From: Magnetococcales bacterium
Lineage (GTDB): Bacteria > Pseudomonadota > Magnetococcia > Magnetococcales > Magnetaquicoccaceae
Length of the DNA stretch: 60,350 nucleotides
NCBI GenBank assembly: GCA_015231915.1
Contig: JADGAR010000008.1
Coordinates: forward strand, 1 to 60,350
Direction of reading: 5' to 3'
Shown here: positions 31,240-38,783 of the stretch, in pieces
Position numbering within the stretch: position 1 is the first letter of the stretch
Layout: each line of letters starts with the position of its first letter
The notes under the pieces: generated by a model
The model's database searches: none
What the model saw: the letters and a program-made list of their open reading frames with translations, nothing else
Told to the model about the DNA's origin: nothing
Translations under genes and position numbers: made by a program

Positions 31240-31376
31240 GGACTTTTATGCTGCCCGCCAGACGCTTCAGGATCGATTGCAAGGGGGTGACCACCTCCCC
31301 TTGCTCGGCATCGGGGTATGCCCTATGAGCAAATCACTATAACGGTTTCCATATTATTTTTTTCGGCATGAAATGA
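31240..31376 (+). repeat. Direct repeat, copy A
   Basis: Two blocks shared with copy B at 31735-31944: the first runs from GACTTTTATGCTGCCC through GATCGATTGCAAGGGGGTGA, the second from CTATGAGCAAATCAC through TTCCATATTAT to CATGAAAT. Copy A lacks an internal segment of about 80 bases present in copy B. It ends exactly where the truncated coiled-coil gene begins. Confidence 0.7.
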
Positions 31377-31380
31377 CGGG

Positions 31381-31716
31381 GTGCCGTCTGCCCAAGCCGA
31401 AGTTCAGGCCAAGGCACTGTCTGGAGTCCTTCAGAAGGTGGAAGAAGCGCGGCTCAATGAGTTGGCCACCAAGGGAGATATCAAGGAACTTGAAGTCAAG
31501 ATCGAAACCACCAAGGCGGAACGGAAGCGGGACATGAAGGAACTGGAACTCCGCATGGTGATCAAGATGGGTGCCATGATCCTTGGCGGGATCGGCCTGC
31601 TTTTCGGACTCATGCGGGCTTGGCCCCTCCCTGTGCAGTACGTTCCCTCCGTTCAGGAGATGCGCCTGCCTGCTCCATCTCAACCCGGCCAGGGAATGCC
31701 TGTCCCTTCCAGATGA
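31381..31716 (+). pseudogene. Truncated DUF1640/CCDC90-like coiled-coil membrane protein
   Basis: 111 residues starting at a GTG without a ribosome site: VPSAQAEVQAKALSGVLQ, then NELATKGDIKELEVKIETT and further heptads, then a membrane helix (MGAMILGGIGLLFGLM). Intact family members start 15-20 residues earlier with a segment preceding the (A/D)GVPxxQAE motif. Here an in-frame TGA at 31369 inside repeat copy A cuts that segment off. The C-terminal tail after the membrane helix is Pro-rich and atypical and runs towards repeat copy B. I regard it as a 5'-truncated gene, possibly still expressed. Proteins of this kind often lie next to mobile elements; function unknown. Confidence 0.6.
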
Positions 31717-31734
31717 TGAATCTGCCCCTGCTTG

Positions 31735-31944
31735 GACTTTTGTGCTGCCCACCAGACGCACCAGGATCGATTGCAAGGGGGTGACCGCCTTCTCCTGCTT
31801 GGCATCTTCTGGCGCGCTCCTGGCGCGTCTGACGAAGGCAATGCGAGAGGTAGTACCGCTCTGATGGAGGCATCTTTTCGTGGTTATCCTATGAGCAAAT
31901 CACCATAACGGTTTCCATATTATCTTTTTTCGGTATGAAATCAC
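31735..31944 (+). repeat. Direct repeat, copy B
   Basis: Same two blocks as copy A, in the same orientation, separated here by an extra stretch of about 80 bases (31790-31875). Percent identity in the blocks looks around 85-90 by eye. It sits between the coiled-coil gene and the Fic remnant. On the minus strand both copies can be read as a short conserved peptide (TPLQSIL-RL-GS-KV-AGA), suggesting derivation from a coding sequence that I cannot identify. Confidence 0.65.
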
Positions 31945-31961
31945 AACAAGGCATTCCATGT

Positions 31962-32590
31962 TTATTTTTCGGCCCGGAAAATATCCAGGTAGGGCCGGAA
32001 CCGGAAAAAGCGGTTCCTCTGGCAGCCGGTGACTTCCTCCAGCAAATGCAGCGCACCGAGTGCCGCCACCAGTTGATTGGCGGCCTGGTATTGGAGCCCC
32101 AGTTCCGACGCCACTTGCGCAACGTTGACCACCGGACGCCGGTAAAGCAATTGAATCAATCGCCGCCCATTTTCCGCTCGCCGTCCCAGGGTGACAATGC
32201 GTCCATCGATCTCCTGGCGCAGGGCCAACAGTTGGTGGAAGGTCTCCTTGCCTTGCTCGGCGGTTTCTTCCACGGCCTGGAGGAAGAAGCGGCACCAGTG
32301 GCCGAGGTCGTTGGATTCCCGCACCCAGGTCAAGGCGTCGAAACAGGCCCCCCGGTGTTTCTCCAAATGGGCGGAAAGGTAGAGAGGATGAGGTGTGGCA
32401 CCTGGATGGTGTCGTTGTGCCAGAAGGCTTCCAGATCGCCCAGCAAATCGGGCAGGTCGTCGTGGTGGGGTGGGATGAAGGCGGCGTCGGCCAGGGTGGC
32501 CCCGCCCACCCAATTCTGACTGCAGCGGAACTCGCCCGGAGTTTTGCGCTCGCCGCGCACCCCCTGCAAGGAACACTGTTTCAGGTGATT
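31962..32590 (-). pseudogene. Fic (AMPylase) family remnant lacking the catalytic motif
   Basis: On the minus strand one frame reads [23 protein letters not shown]...[18 protein letters not shown]...QVPHLI (32590 to about 32385), the central Fic region. The frame then changes and continues [30 protein letters not shown], plus the C-terminal winged-helix part, to the stop at 31962. Between PHLI and LYLSAHLE an intact Fic carries about 40 residues including HPFxxGNGR; that whole catalytic loop is deleted. The N-terminal part with the inhibitory-type helix is also gone. Fic enzymes add AMP or similar groups to proteins. This copy must be inactive. Confidence 0.8.
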
Positions 32591-32643
32591 TAATTGTTTT
32601 TATTTGGCTTTTGGAACTTCTCGGAACCTGCTGGAAGGATTTT

Positions 32644-32719
32644 TGGCTCCCTGACCCGGACTCGAACCAGGGACAAGGTGGTTAACAGCCACCTGCTCTA
32701 CCAACTGAGCTATCAGGGA
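32644..32719 (-). tRNA. tRNA-Asn(GTT)
   Basis: Minus strand, 76 bases with encoded CCA. Acceptor TCCCTGA pairs with TCAGGGA; D-loop AGCTCAGTTGGTAGAGC; anticodon arm GGTGG-CTGTTAA-CCACC with anticodon GTT; T-arm CCTGGTTCGAGTCCGGG. All arms pair. The 3' end faces the degraded island at 31.2-32.6 kb. Confidence 0.95.
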
Positions 32720-32876
32720 ACAGTTCAGCAAAATAGCCGATTTTTTGGAGCGCGTCAAGCCTTTTTTTGACCTGTTGCGACATCATCCGCACAGCGTCAA
32801 ATTCAATTGCATGGCACATCATTTGCTTGAGATACCACAGCCTCAACCCAAACCACTTCTCCCAACGGAGGGTAAA

Positions 32877-33113
32877 ATGGATCTCATCAGTGCCGCCGGT
32901 TTCCTGATCCAACGCGCAGTGCAAACCGCAACCCAATTGCAGCAACAACATTCCCGCGAAAAAGAGACCCGCACCAACCCGGTCCTGGCCCGCGGCAAGA
33001 ACGACGCCGGCCTGGGCGAACCCATCGTCACCCCGGTGCGCTCCTCCGCCTATCGCGTGACCATCTCCCCGGCTGCCCAGCAGCGCCTCTCGGTCGGTGG
33101 TGTCGCTTCCTGA
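32877..33113 (+). CDS. Small hypothetical protein
   Basis: 78 residues, soluble, no recognised domain. It begins with a hydrophobic/amphipathic helix (DLISAAGFLIQRAVQTATQL), continues with a Gln/Lys/Glu-rich stretch and ends in a short hydrophilic tail. The start at 32877 is supported by GGAGG eight bases upstream, the main reason to believe it is real. It lies 16 bases before the NnrS gene in the same direction, so the two could be co-transcribed. Confidence 0.5.
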   Translation: MDLISAAGFLIQRAVQTATQLQQQHSREKETRTNPVLARGKNDAGLGEPIVTPVRSSAYRVTISPAAQQRLSVGGVAS

Positions 33114-33128
33114 GCCGCCAGGCAAATA

Positions 33129-34319
33129 TTGCCCATTCCACGGCTCGGAACGTTGAAAATTTTTTCCCGCACGGCCCAGGGCTTCCATATCTTCTTCCCC
33201 CTGGCCGGACTCTGGGCCGTGCTGGCCATGACCGCCTGGCTCGCCATCCGCGCTGGCCTCCTGCCAGCGCCCGAGGGCAACCTGCCAACGGCATGGATCC
33301 ATGGCCACGAGATGCTCTTCGGCTTCACGGCTGCAGCAGCGGCAGGCTTCATGCTCACCGCCACTCCGGTCTGGTCAAAAACCCCACCGCTGACCGGCCT
33401 CCCCCTCCAGGGCATCGCCATCGCCTGGCTCCTGGGACGCGCCGGCATGATCCTCAACCACCTCCTCCCCCCCTGGTGGCCCGCCCTGGCCGATACCATC
33501 TTCTTTGTGGGCTTTCTCGCCTTCATCTCTCCCACCCTGTGGTCCACCGGCAATCGGGTGCATCGCATCTTTCCCATCCTCCTGGGACTGTTCGCCCTCG
33601 GCGACCTCCTGTTCCACATGGAAACCCTCGCCGGCTTCCCGACCGCCCGCGCCGGCCTGGGACTCGGCGGCAACGCCATCCTCTTCTTCCTGGTCATGAC
33701 CGGCGGACACATCATGCCCATGTTCACCCGCGAGGCCCTCAAGGCCAGAGGGGTCGATCTGCCCTTTCCCATCTCCCCGGCACTGGAAATCCTCGGGGCC
33801 GTCACCATCTCCCTGCTGACACTGGCAGACCTCTTCCTGCCGGACCACCCCCTGGTCGCCTGGACCTGCCTGGCCGCCGGCCTCGTCCAGGTCGTCCGTT
33901 TCCTGCGCTGGCACGGATACAAAACCCTCCATGACCCATTGCTCTGGGTGCTCCATTTGGGATACTTTTGGCTGGTGGCGGGATTGCTGCTGCGGGGCTT
34001 CGCCCGGCTCACCGGGAGCCATGACGACATCTCGGTGCGACACGCCCTGTACGTCGGGGCCATGGGACTCTTCACCCTGGGCATCATGTCCAGGATCTCC
34101 CTGCTCCATACCGGGCGTCCGGCGGTGGCGCCCCGTCCGGCAACCATGGCCTTCCTCACGGTCGCCATCGCGGCGGTGATCCGGGTTTTCCTCTTCCCCG
34201 GAGACCCCACCCTCGCCACCTGGCTGGCCGGCGGACTGTGGATCATCGCCTATGCACTGTTTTGCGGCGCTTTCTTGCCCATTCTGAACGCTCCCGCTCC
34301 GGCCAAGCCGGCGGGATGA
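33129..34319 (+). CDS. NnrS-family membrane protein
   Basis: About 396 residues with around 12 hydrophobic segments. GFHIFFPLAGLWAVLAM and WIHGHEMLFGFTAAAAAGFMLTATPVW at the N-terminus, HIMPMFTREAL in the middle and RHALYVGAMGLFTLGIMSRISL near the C-terminus are the family signatures; the conserved His residues are thought to bind haem and copper. NnrS proteins are inner-membrane proteins linked to relief of nitric oxide or iron-nitrosyl stress. TTG at 33129 is used; another TTG at 33153 is possible, and neither has a perfect ribosome site. No nitrite or NO reductase gene is nearby. Confidence 0.85.
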   Translation: MPIPRLGTLKIFSRTAQGFHIFFPLAGLWAVLAMTAWLAIRAGLLPAPEGNLPTAWIHGHEMLFGFTAAAAAGFMLTATPVWSKTPPLTGLPLQGIAIAWLLGRAGMILNHLLPPWWPALADTIFFVGFLAFISPTLWSTGNRVHRIFPILLGLFALGDLLFHMETLAGFPTARAGLGLGGNAILFFLVMTGGHIMPMFTREALKARGVDLPFPISPALEILGAVTISLLTLADLFLPDHPLVAWTCLAAGLVQVVRFLRWHGYKTLHDPLLWVLHLGYFWLVAGLLLRGFARLTGSHDDISVRHALYVGAMGLFTLGIMSRISLLHTGRPAVAPRPATMAFLTVAIAAVIRVFLFPGDPTLATWLAGGLWIIAYALFCGAFLPILNAPAPAKPAG

Positions 34320-34339
34320 CCCTCGCGGGAGGTACTAAG

Positions 34340-35074
34340 ATGAGCGAACTCCATTTCAAGGTGCTCGGCCAGGACGGCGCCTGCTGCCACGGCGGCTCCG
34401 GTCGCTGGAACACCAACGGGGAGTGGATGCCCACCGTGCATGGCAATCTCGCCCCCTGCACCCGCGGCTACCACCTGTGCCGCTCCCACGACCTGGTCGA
34501 ATGGCTCGGCCCGGTCATCTGGATCGCCGAGGGCCAGGGCAGATCCTTCATCACCCCGCAATACCTCATCTTCCAGGAAGCCAGGGTGATCCGCTCCCTG
34601 TCCGCCTGGACCCCGGAGGTGGCCAGACGCTTCGCCGCAGAGTGCGCGCAACGGGTATTGCCCATCGTCGAAGAACGCCTTGCCGACGCAACCCTCCCGC
34701 GCCAAACCATCGAAGCCGCACTGGAATTCGCCAACGGCTCCCTTGCGTTCACCCGTCTCGCCGAACCGGCCCAGCGCACCTGGCTGCTCTCCCGCCAACT
34801 GGATGGCGCCGCGCGCGACGCCATGATCGCGATCTATGGCACCGTGGTCTGGGAAGCCGATGGCATGGCAGCCTGGGCAGCCGCCGGATCGGCCAGAAGC
34901 GCCGCTGGCGCGATCGTCCGGGAGAAGACCATGCAAGAGGCCAAGGCGAACAATCTCCACCCCCGCGAGGCGGAAAAAAAGGCCGATATCGCCGCCAACG
35001 CCGCCCTGCGCGCCGAACGGGAGTGGCAAACCAACCGCCTGTTCGAACGGCTCGGCAATCTCGAGGCGCAATGA
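34340..35074 (+). CDS. Hypothetical protein, possibly phage-related
   Basis: 244 residues. The N-terminal 65 residues (FKVLGQDGACCHGGSGRW, then TRGYHLCRSHDLVEWLG) resemble a domain I associate with phage and plasmid proteins of unknown role. The rest is helical and ends in a Lys/Ala-rich segment (EAEKKADIAANAALRAER). There is no signal peptide or membrane segment. GGGAGG lies 8 bases upstream of the ATG at 34340. It starts 20 bases after nnrS and is probably co-transcribed with it. Cysteine pairs in the first domain could bind metal, but no standard motif is evident. Confidence 0.5.
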   Translation: MSELHFKVLGQDGACCHGGSGRWNTNGEWMPTVHGNLAPCTRGYHLCRSHDLVEWLGPVIWIAEGQGRSFITPQYLIFQEARVIRSLSAWTPEVARRFAAECAQRVLPIVEERLADATLPRQTIEAALEFANGSLAFTRLAEPAQRTWLLSRQLDGAARDAMIAIYGTVVWEADGMAAWAAAGSARSAAGAIVREKTMQEAKANNLHPREAEKKADIAANAALRAEREWQTNRLFERLGNLEAQ

Positions 35075-35081
35075 ACCGGCC

Positions 35082-35807
35082 TCACTCCGTCCCCGCCAGC
35101 AGGGTCTGCGCCGCAAGATAATCCTCCGGCACGCCGATGTCGATGAAATCGCCGTCGCTCACCACGCCCGCCACGTTCAACGTCGCGATGCGCGCCTGGA
35201 GAAAATCGCTCTCGAAGGAAAAACACCCGGTCAGCGCTTCCTGGAGGGCCGTGTCTACCAGAAACACCCCGCCGTTGATCCAGCCCGGCCCCCCAACCCC
35301 CTTCTCCCGAAATCCCACGACCCGTCCGTTGTCGTCGAGGCTCACCGCCCCATAGCGGCCACAATCCGCCATCGGCTTGACGGCCATCGCCACCTCGGCC
35401 CCCTGCCGGATACGGCTTTCCACCAGCCGGGCCAGGGGCACGTCGAACCAGGTATCCCCGTTGAGCAGAAACGCCCCCGCACCCCGCACCCGCGCCAGCC
35501 CCAGTCGGATCCCCCCGGCGGTCCCCAAAGGCTGCTCCTCCACGGCGTAGTCCAATTCCATCCCCTGGAAATGCGCGCCGAACCCCTCCATGATCACCTC
35601 GGCGCGATAGCCCACCGAGAGAACCACCCGCCGCACCCCCTGACGCGCGAGCCAGCCCAGCAGACGGGCCAGAAAGGGCCTGCCCGCCACCGGCGCCATG
35701 GGCTTCGGCAGTTCAGGCACCAGCGAACGCAGCCGTTTGCCCAGCCCCCCCGCCAGCACGATGGCCTCGTCGGGAAAGATTTCTGCTTGCTTGACGTTGA
35801 CAATCAT
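35082..35807 (-). CDS. Sugar-phosphate nucleotidyltransferase (HddC-like)
   Basis: 241 residues of GT-A-like nucleotidyltransferase fold. LAGGLGKRLRSLVPELPKPMAPVAGRPF is the nucleotide-binding signature with the catalytic Lys; GTAGGIRLG and LLNGDTWFD (metal-binding Asp) follow, with GRYGAVSLDD and WINGGVFL toward the end and FIDIGVPEDY at the C-terminus. This pattern matches D-glycero-alpha-D-manno-heptose-1-phosphate guanylyltransferase (HddC) and closely related mannose- or glucose-1-phosphate enzymes. It would provide an activated sugar for surface polysaccharide. It pairs conceptually with the sugar kinase/nucleotidyltransferase at the left end. Divergent from the next kinase with a 26-base gap. 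Confidence 0.8.
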   Translation of the reverse strand: MIVNVKQAEIFPDEAIVLAGGLGKRLRSLVPELPKPMAPVAGRPFLARLLGWLARQGVRRVVLSVGYRAEVIMEGFGAHFQGMELDYAVEEQPLGTAGGIRLGLARVRGAGAFLLNGDTWFDVPLARLVESRIRQGAEVAMAVKPMADCGRYGAVSLDDNGRVVGFREKGVGGPGWINGGVFLVDTALQEALTGCFSFESDFLQARIATLNVAGVVSDGDFIDIGVPEDYLAAQTLLAGTE

Positions 35808-35833
35808 GGCACTAAACCATCATTAAGGGTCCG

Positions 35834-37060
35834 ATGACACGGCTGACGCAAGCCGATACTCGCGAGGGGATGATAGCAGAGAAAAACATGGTGACCAGGA
35901 ATCTCCGAAAAAAAAGAACGGCGGGCAACCGGACCCCTCCTTCGGCGCGTGTGTTCAAGCACTCCCCCGACATCATCCTGACGGTGGACCACAAGCGGCG
36001 CATCCAGTTCATGAGCCGGGCCATGAACGGCTTCAAACCCGCCGAGATGATCGGTCGGGATTCGGTGCCGCTGTTTCCCGCCCGCATCCGTCCCTGGTAC
36101 CGGCAGGCCCTGGCGCGGGCCTTCGTCAACCGGGAGAACGGACAGGCGCAGTTTCCCACCGAGGCCTCGGTCTGGTGGGAGATCCGTCTGGTCCCGATCC
36201 AGCGGGAGGGGATGGTCACGGAAGCCATGCTCATCATCACGGAGGTGACCGAGGCGCGCATCCGGCAGGCGCAGGCCATTCGTCACGCACGGTTGGCCAC
36301 CATCGGGGTATTGGCCGCCAGCATCGCCCACGAGATCAACAATCCCAACAACGCCATTCTGTTCAACGCTTCCCTGATGGAACGCGGCTGGCAGGATGCG
36401 CTGCCCATTCTGGAGGAGTATCATCAGGCCAACGGCGAGTTTTCCCTGGGGGGCCTGCCCTACGGCGAGGCGCGCACCGTCCTGCCCGGGCTGCTCCACG
36501 AGATCACCCTCAACACCATGCGGGTCAAGAGCATCGTGGACAACCTGAAACATATGGCCAGACGCGACCGGGAGGAGACCGCACGGGCGCCGGTCAATCT
36601 CCATGACGCCATCCAGGCCGCCCTGATGATCCTCAACCACAAGATCCGCAAGCATACCGATCATTGCGTCTATCTGCCGCAAAAGACGGCGTTGACGATC
36701 CTGGGGAACTCCCGGCAACTGGAACAGGTGTTCATCAATGTGATCCTCAATGCCCTGCAGGCCCTGACCGACCGGAAACAATCCGTGCGCATCCGCACCT
36801 CCCTGGAGACGACCGGCCAGGAAACGATGGCGCTGATCACCGTCGAGGACGAAGGGTGCGGCATCGATGCCGCCCATCTGTCGCTGGTGACGGAACCATT
36901 CTTCACCACCAAGAGCGACATGGAGGGCACGGGCCTGGGCTTGTCCATCTCCAACCTGATCGTGCGCAGCCATCAGGGAAGCATCGGCTTCGACTCGGTC
37001 CCTGGATCCGGCACCACGGTCACCATTCGTTTTCCGTATCGACCGCCTGAGGAAAGTTGA
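35834..37060 (+). CDS. PAS-containing cytoplasmic histidine kinase (NtrB-like)
   Basis: About 408 residues without membrane segments. A PAS domain (about 40-150: FKHSPDIILTVDHKRRIQF) precedes HisKA with SIAHEINNPNNAILF (His near 166), an N-box region (VFINVILNALQAL) and G boxes DEGCGID and GTGLGLSIS. The HEINNP H-box is typical of kinases paired with NtrC-type regulators. The downstream regulator begins seven bases after its stop and is the obvious partner. Start is uncertain: ATG at 35834 (AAGGG upstream), 35870 or 35888 are all possible, affecting only an unconserved basic leader. Confidence 0.85.
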   Translation: MTRLTQADTREGMIAEKNMVTRNLRKKRTAGNRTPPSARVFKHSPDIILTVDHKRRIQFMSRAMNGFKPAEMIGRDSVPLFPARIRPWYRQALARAFVNRENGQAQFPTEASVWWEIRLVPIQREGMVTEAMLIITEVTEARIRQAQAIRHARLATIGVLAASIAHEINNPNNAILFNASLMERGWQDALPILEEYHQANGEFSLGGLPYGEARTVLPGLLHEITLNTMRVKSIVDNLKHMARRDREETARAPVNLHDAIQAALMILNHKIRKHTDHCVYLPQKTALTILGNSRQLEQVFINVILNALQALTDRKQSVRIRTSLETTGQETMALITVEDEGCGIDAAHLSLVTEPFFTTKSDMEGTGLGLSISNLIVRSHQGSIGFDSVPGSGTTVTIRFPYRPPEES

Positions 37061-37066
37061 ACCGTC

Positions 37067-38503
37067 ATGAGCACCCCCCCTGCCTCCGAACCCTTGATCG
37101 CCCTGGTGGATGACGACACCTCGATGCTGTATGCGGCGCGGGTGTTGTTGCGCAGCGCCGGTTTCTCCAACATCGCCGTTCTGGAGGACAGCCGCGCCAT
37201 TCTGCCCCTGTTGGAGACCACCGATGTGGCCGTGGTGGTATTGGATCTGGTCATGCCCCACATCGGAGGGGATCGGCTTTTGCCGCAAATCGTGCATCGT
37301 CATCCGGAGACGCCGGTCATCATCATGACCGCCACCGACGAGGTGTCCACCGCCGTGGAGTGCATGAAGGGCGGCGCCTTCGACTTTCTGGTCAAGCCGG
37401 TGGACGAGAATCGCTTTGTTTCCTGTCTGCGCAAGGCGCTGGAGTGGCGCGATCTGCGACGGCAGGTGGGGGCTTTGAAGCGTTCCCTGCTCACCGGACG
37501 GTTGGAGCACGAGGCGGCCTTTGCCCCCATCGTAACCGGTCATCCCAAGATGCGTGCGGTGTTTCAATACATGGAATCCATTGCCGGGACCAACGAACCG
37601 GTGCTGATTACCGGGGAGACCGGCGTGGGCAAGGAGCTGATCGCCGAGGCGCTCCATCGGGTATCGGGTCGAGGTGGGGAACTGGTGCCGGTGAATGTGG
37701 CGGGCCTGGATGACGCACTGTTTTCGGACACGTTGTTCGGACACAAGAAGGGGGCCTATTCCGGAGCCGACGACAACCGCACCGGTTTGATCGCTCGCGC
37801 GGGCCAGGGGAGTCTGTTTCTGGACGAGATCGGCGATCTGGGTCAGGCCTCGCAGGTAAAGCTCTTGCGGCTGTTGCAGGAGCGCAAGTATTACCCCCTC
37901 GGTTCGGACGTGCCACGGGTGAGCGATGCCCGCATCCTGTGCGCCACCAACCGGGATCCGGACCAGTTGATGGTGGATGGTCATTTTCGTTCGGATCTCT
38001 ATTTCCGGCTTCAGGTGCATCGCATCGAGATTCCGCCGTTGCGGGAGCGTCCGGAGGACATTCCCTTGCTGGCGGAACATTTTCTGCGCGAGGCGGCGCG
38101 GGAGATGCGCAAGGAGGTTCCGGAGCCTTCGGAAGAGATCTACGCTTTGCTGGAGGCCTGTCGGTTTCCCGGCAACGTGCGGCAATTGCGCGCCTTGATT
38201 TACGACGCCGTTGCCCGCATGAATCAAGGGCATCTGCCGTTGGAGCCGTTTCGTCAGGCGGCCAAGAGCGCCCCCGGGCCTTCCCGGAGCGTGTTTCGGC
38301 TGACGGGAGAGGGGGGGGGCGGTTTGTTTCGCAACGTGGCAGGTCGCTTGCCCACGTTGCAGGAAGCCGAGCAGGAACTGGTCGAGGAGGCGATGACGCG
38401 GGCGCAGGGCAATCAGGGGGTGGCAGCCGGTTTTCTGGGCATCTCCCGGCAGGCCCTCAATCAGCGGCTGAAAAAGAAACGGGAAGAGCCGGATGGGTCT
38501 TGA
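37067..38503 (+). CDS. NtrC-family sigma-54-dependent response regulator
   Basis: 478 residues. Receiver with VALVDDD-type acidic pocket, phospho-Asp in VVLDLVMPHIGG and Lys in DFLVKPVDE; AAA+ domain with Walker A GETGVGKE, sigma-54 contact loop GAYSGA, Walker B SLFLDEIGDLG and the arginine-finger region near FRSDLYFRL; and a Fis-type helix-turn-helix at the C-terminus (GVAAGFLGISRQALNQRLK). The usual loop is GAFTGA; Phe to Tyr and Thr to Ser are both conservative but unusual together. It should activate sigma-54 promoters when phosphorylated by the kinase upstream. Targets are unknown. Confidence 0.9.
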   Translation: MSTPPASEPLIALVDDDTSMLYAARVLLRSAGFSNIAVLEDSRAILPLLETTDVAVVVLDLVMPHIGGDRLLPQIVHRHPETPVIIMTATDEVSTAVECMKGGAFDFLVKPVDENRFVSCLRKALEWRDLRRQVGALKRSLLTGRLEHEAAFAPIVTGHPKMRAVFQYMESIAGTNEPVLITGETGVGKELIAEALHRVSGRGGELVPVNVAGLDDALFSDTLFGHKKGAYSGADDNRTGLIARAGQGSLFLDEIGDLGQASQVKLLRLLQERKYYPLGSDVPRVSDARILCATNRDPDQLMVDGHFRSDLYFRLQVHRIEIPPLRERPEDIPLLAEHFLREAAREMRKEVPEPSEEIYALLEACRFPGNVRQLRALIYDAVARMNQGHLPLEPFRQAAKSAPGPSRSVFRLTGEGGGGLFRNVAGRLPTLQEAEQELVEEAMTRAQGNQGVAAGFLGISRQALNQRLKKKREEPDGS

Positions 38504-38572
38504 ACCAACCGGCATGGAATGATTGAGCACTGGGCTGCGACGACTCGCAGGTACAGGGACGACATTTTCAAA

Positions 38573-38601
38573 GCGGCGTTTCAATGGCATTTTCACGCCG
38601 C
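38573..38601 (-). terminator. Candidate terminator beyond the trailer end of the CRISPR array
   Basis: GCGGCGT and ACGCCGC are perfect inverted copies around a 15-base loop. On the minus strand the stem is followed by TTTGAAAAT. It lies about 16 bases beyond the last degenerate repeat, in position to end the leftward pre-crRNA transcript; it could also serve the rightward regulator gene. Confidence 0.4.
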
Positions 38602-38617
38602 CATTCGCGCCTGTTTG

Positions 38618-38783
38618 AGTTCAATCCGCGCCCCTGCGCGGGGGGCGACTCCTCCGGAACCGACTTTCTGACGTAGCGCTGGCAGTTTCAATCCGCGCCC
38701 CCGCCCCCGCGCGCGGGGCGACCCCCCGAACAAGATCGGAAACGGGGTCAGCAAGTTCCCCCCGCCCCCGCGCGCGGGGCGAC
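38618..38783 (-). repeat. Degenerate leader-distal CRISPR repeats
   Basis: The last three units of the array depart from consensus in length and sequence: a 5'-altered unit at 38618-38649, a 38-bp unit at 38685-38722 with six extra bases in the GC stem, and a 29-bp unit at 38755-38783 that has lost most of the TCAATCCGCG part. This decay marks the oldest end of the array and confirms its polarity. Confidence 0.85.

Noticed and set aside
38577-38601. GTTTCAAT near the trailer end as an additional CRISPR repeat
   Set aside because: Only the first eight bases match, spacing to the next unit is about 41 instead of 66, and the bases instead belong to a clear inverted repeat.
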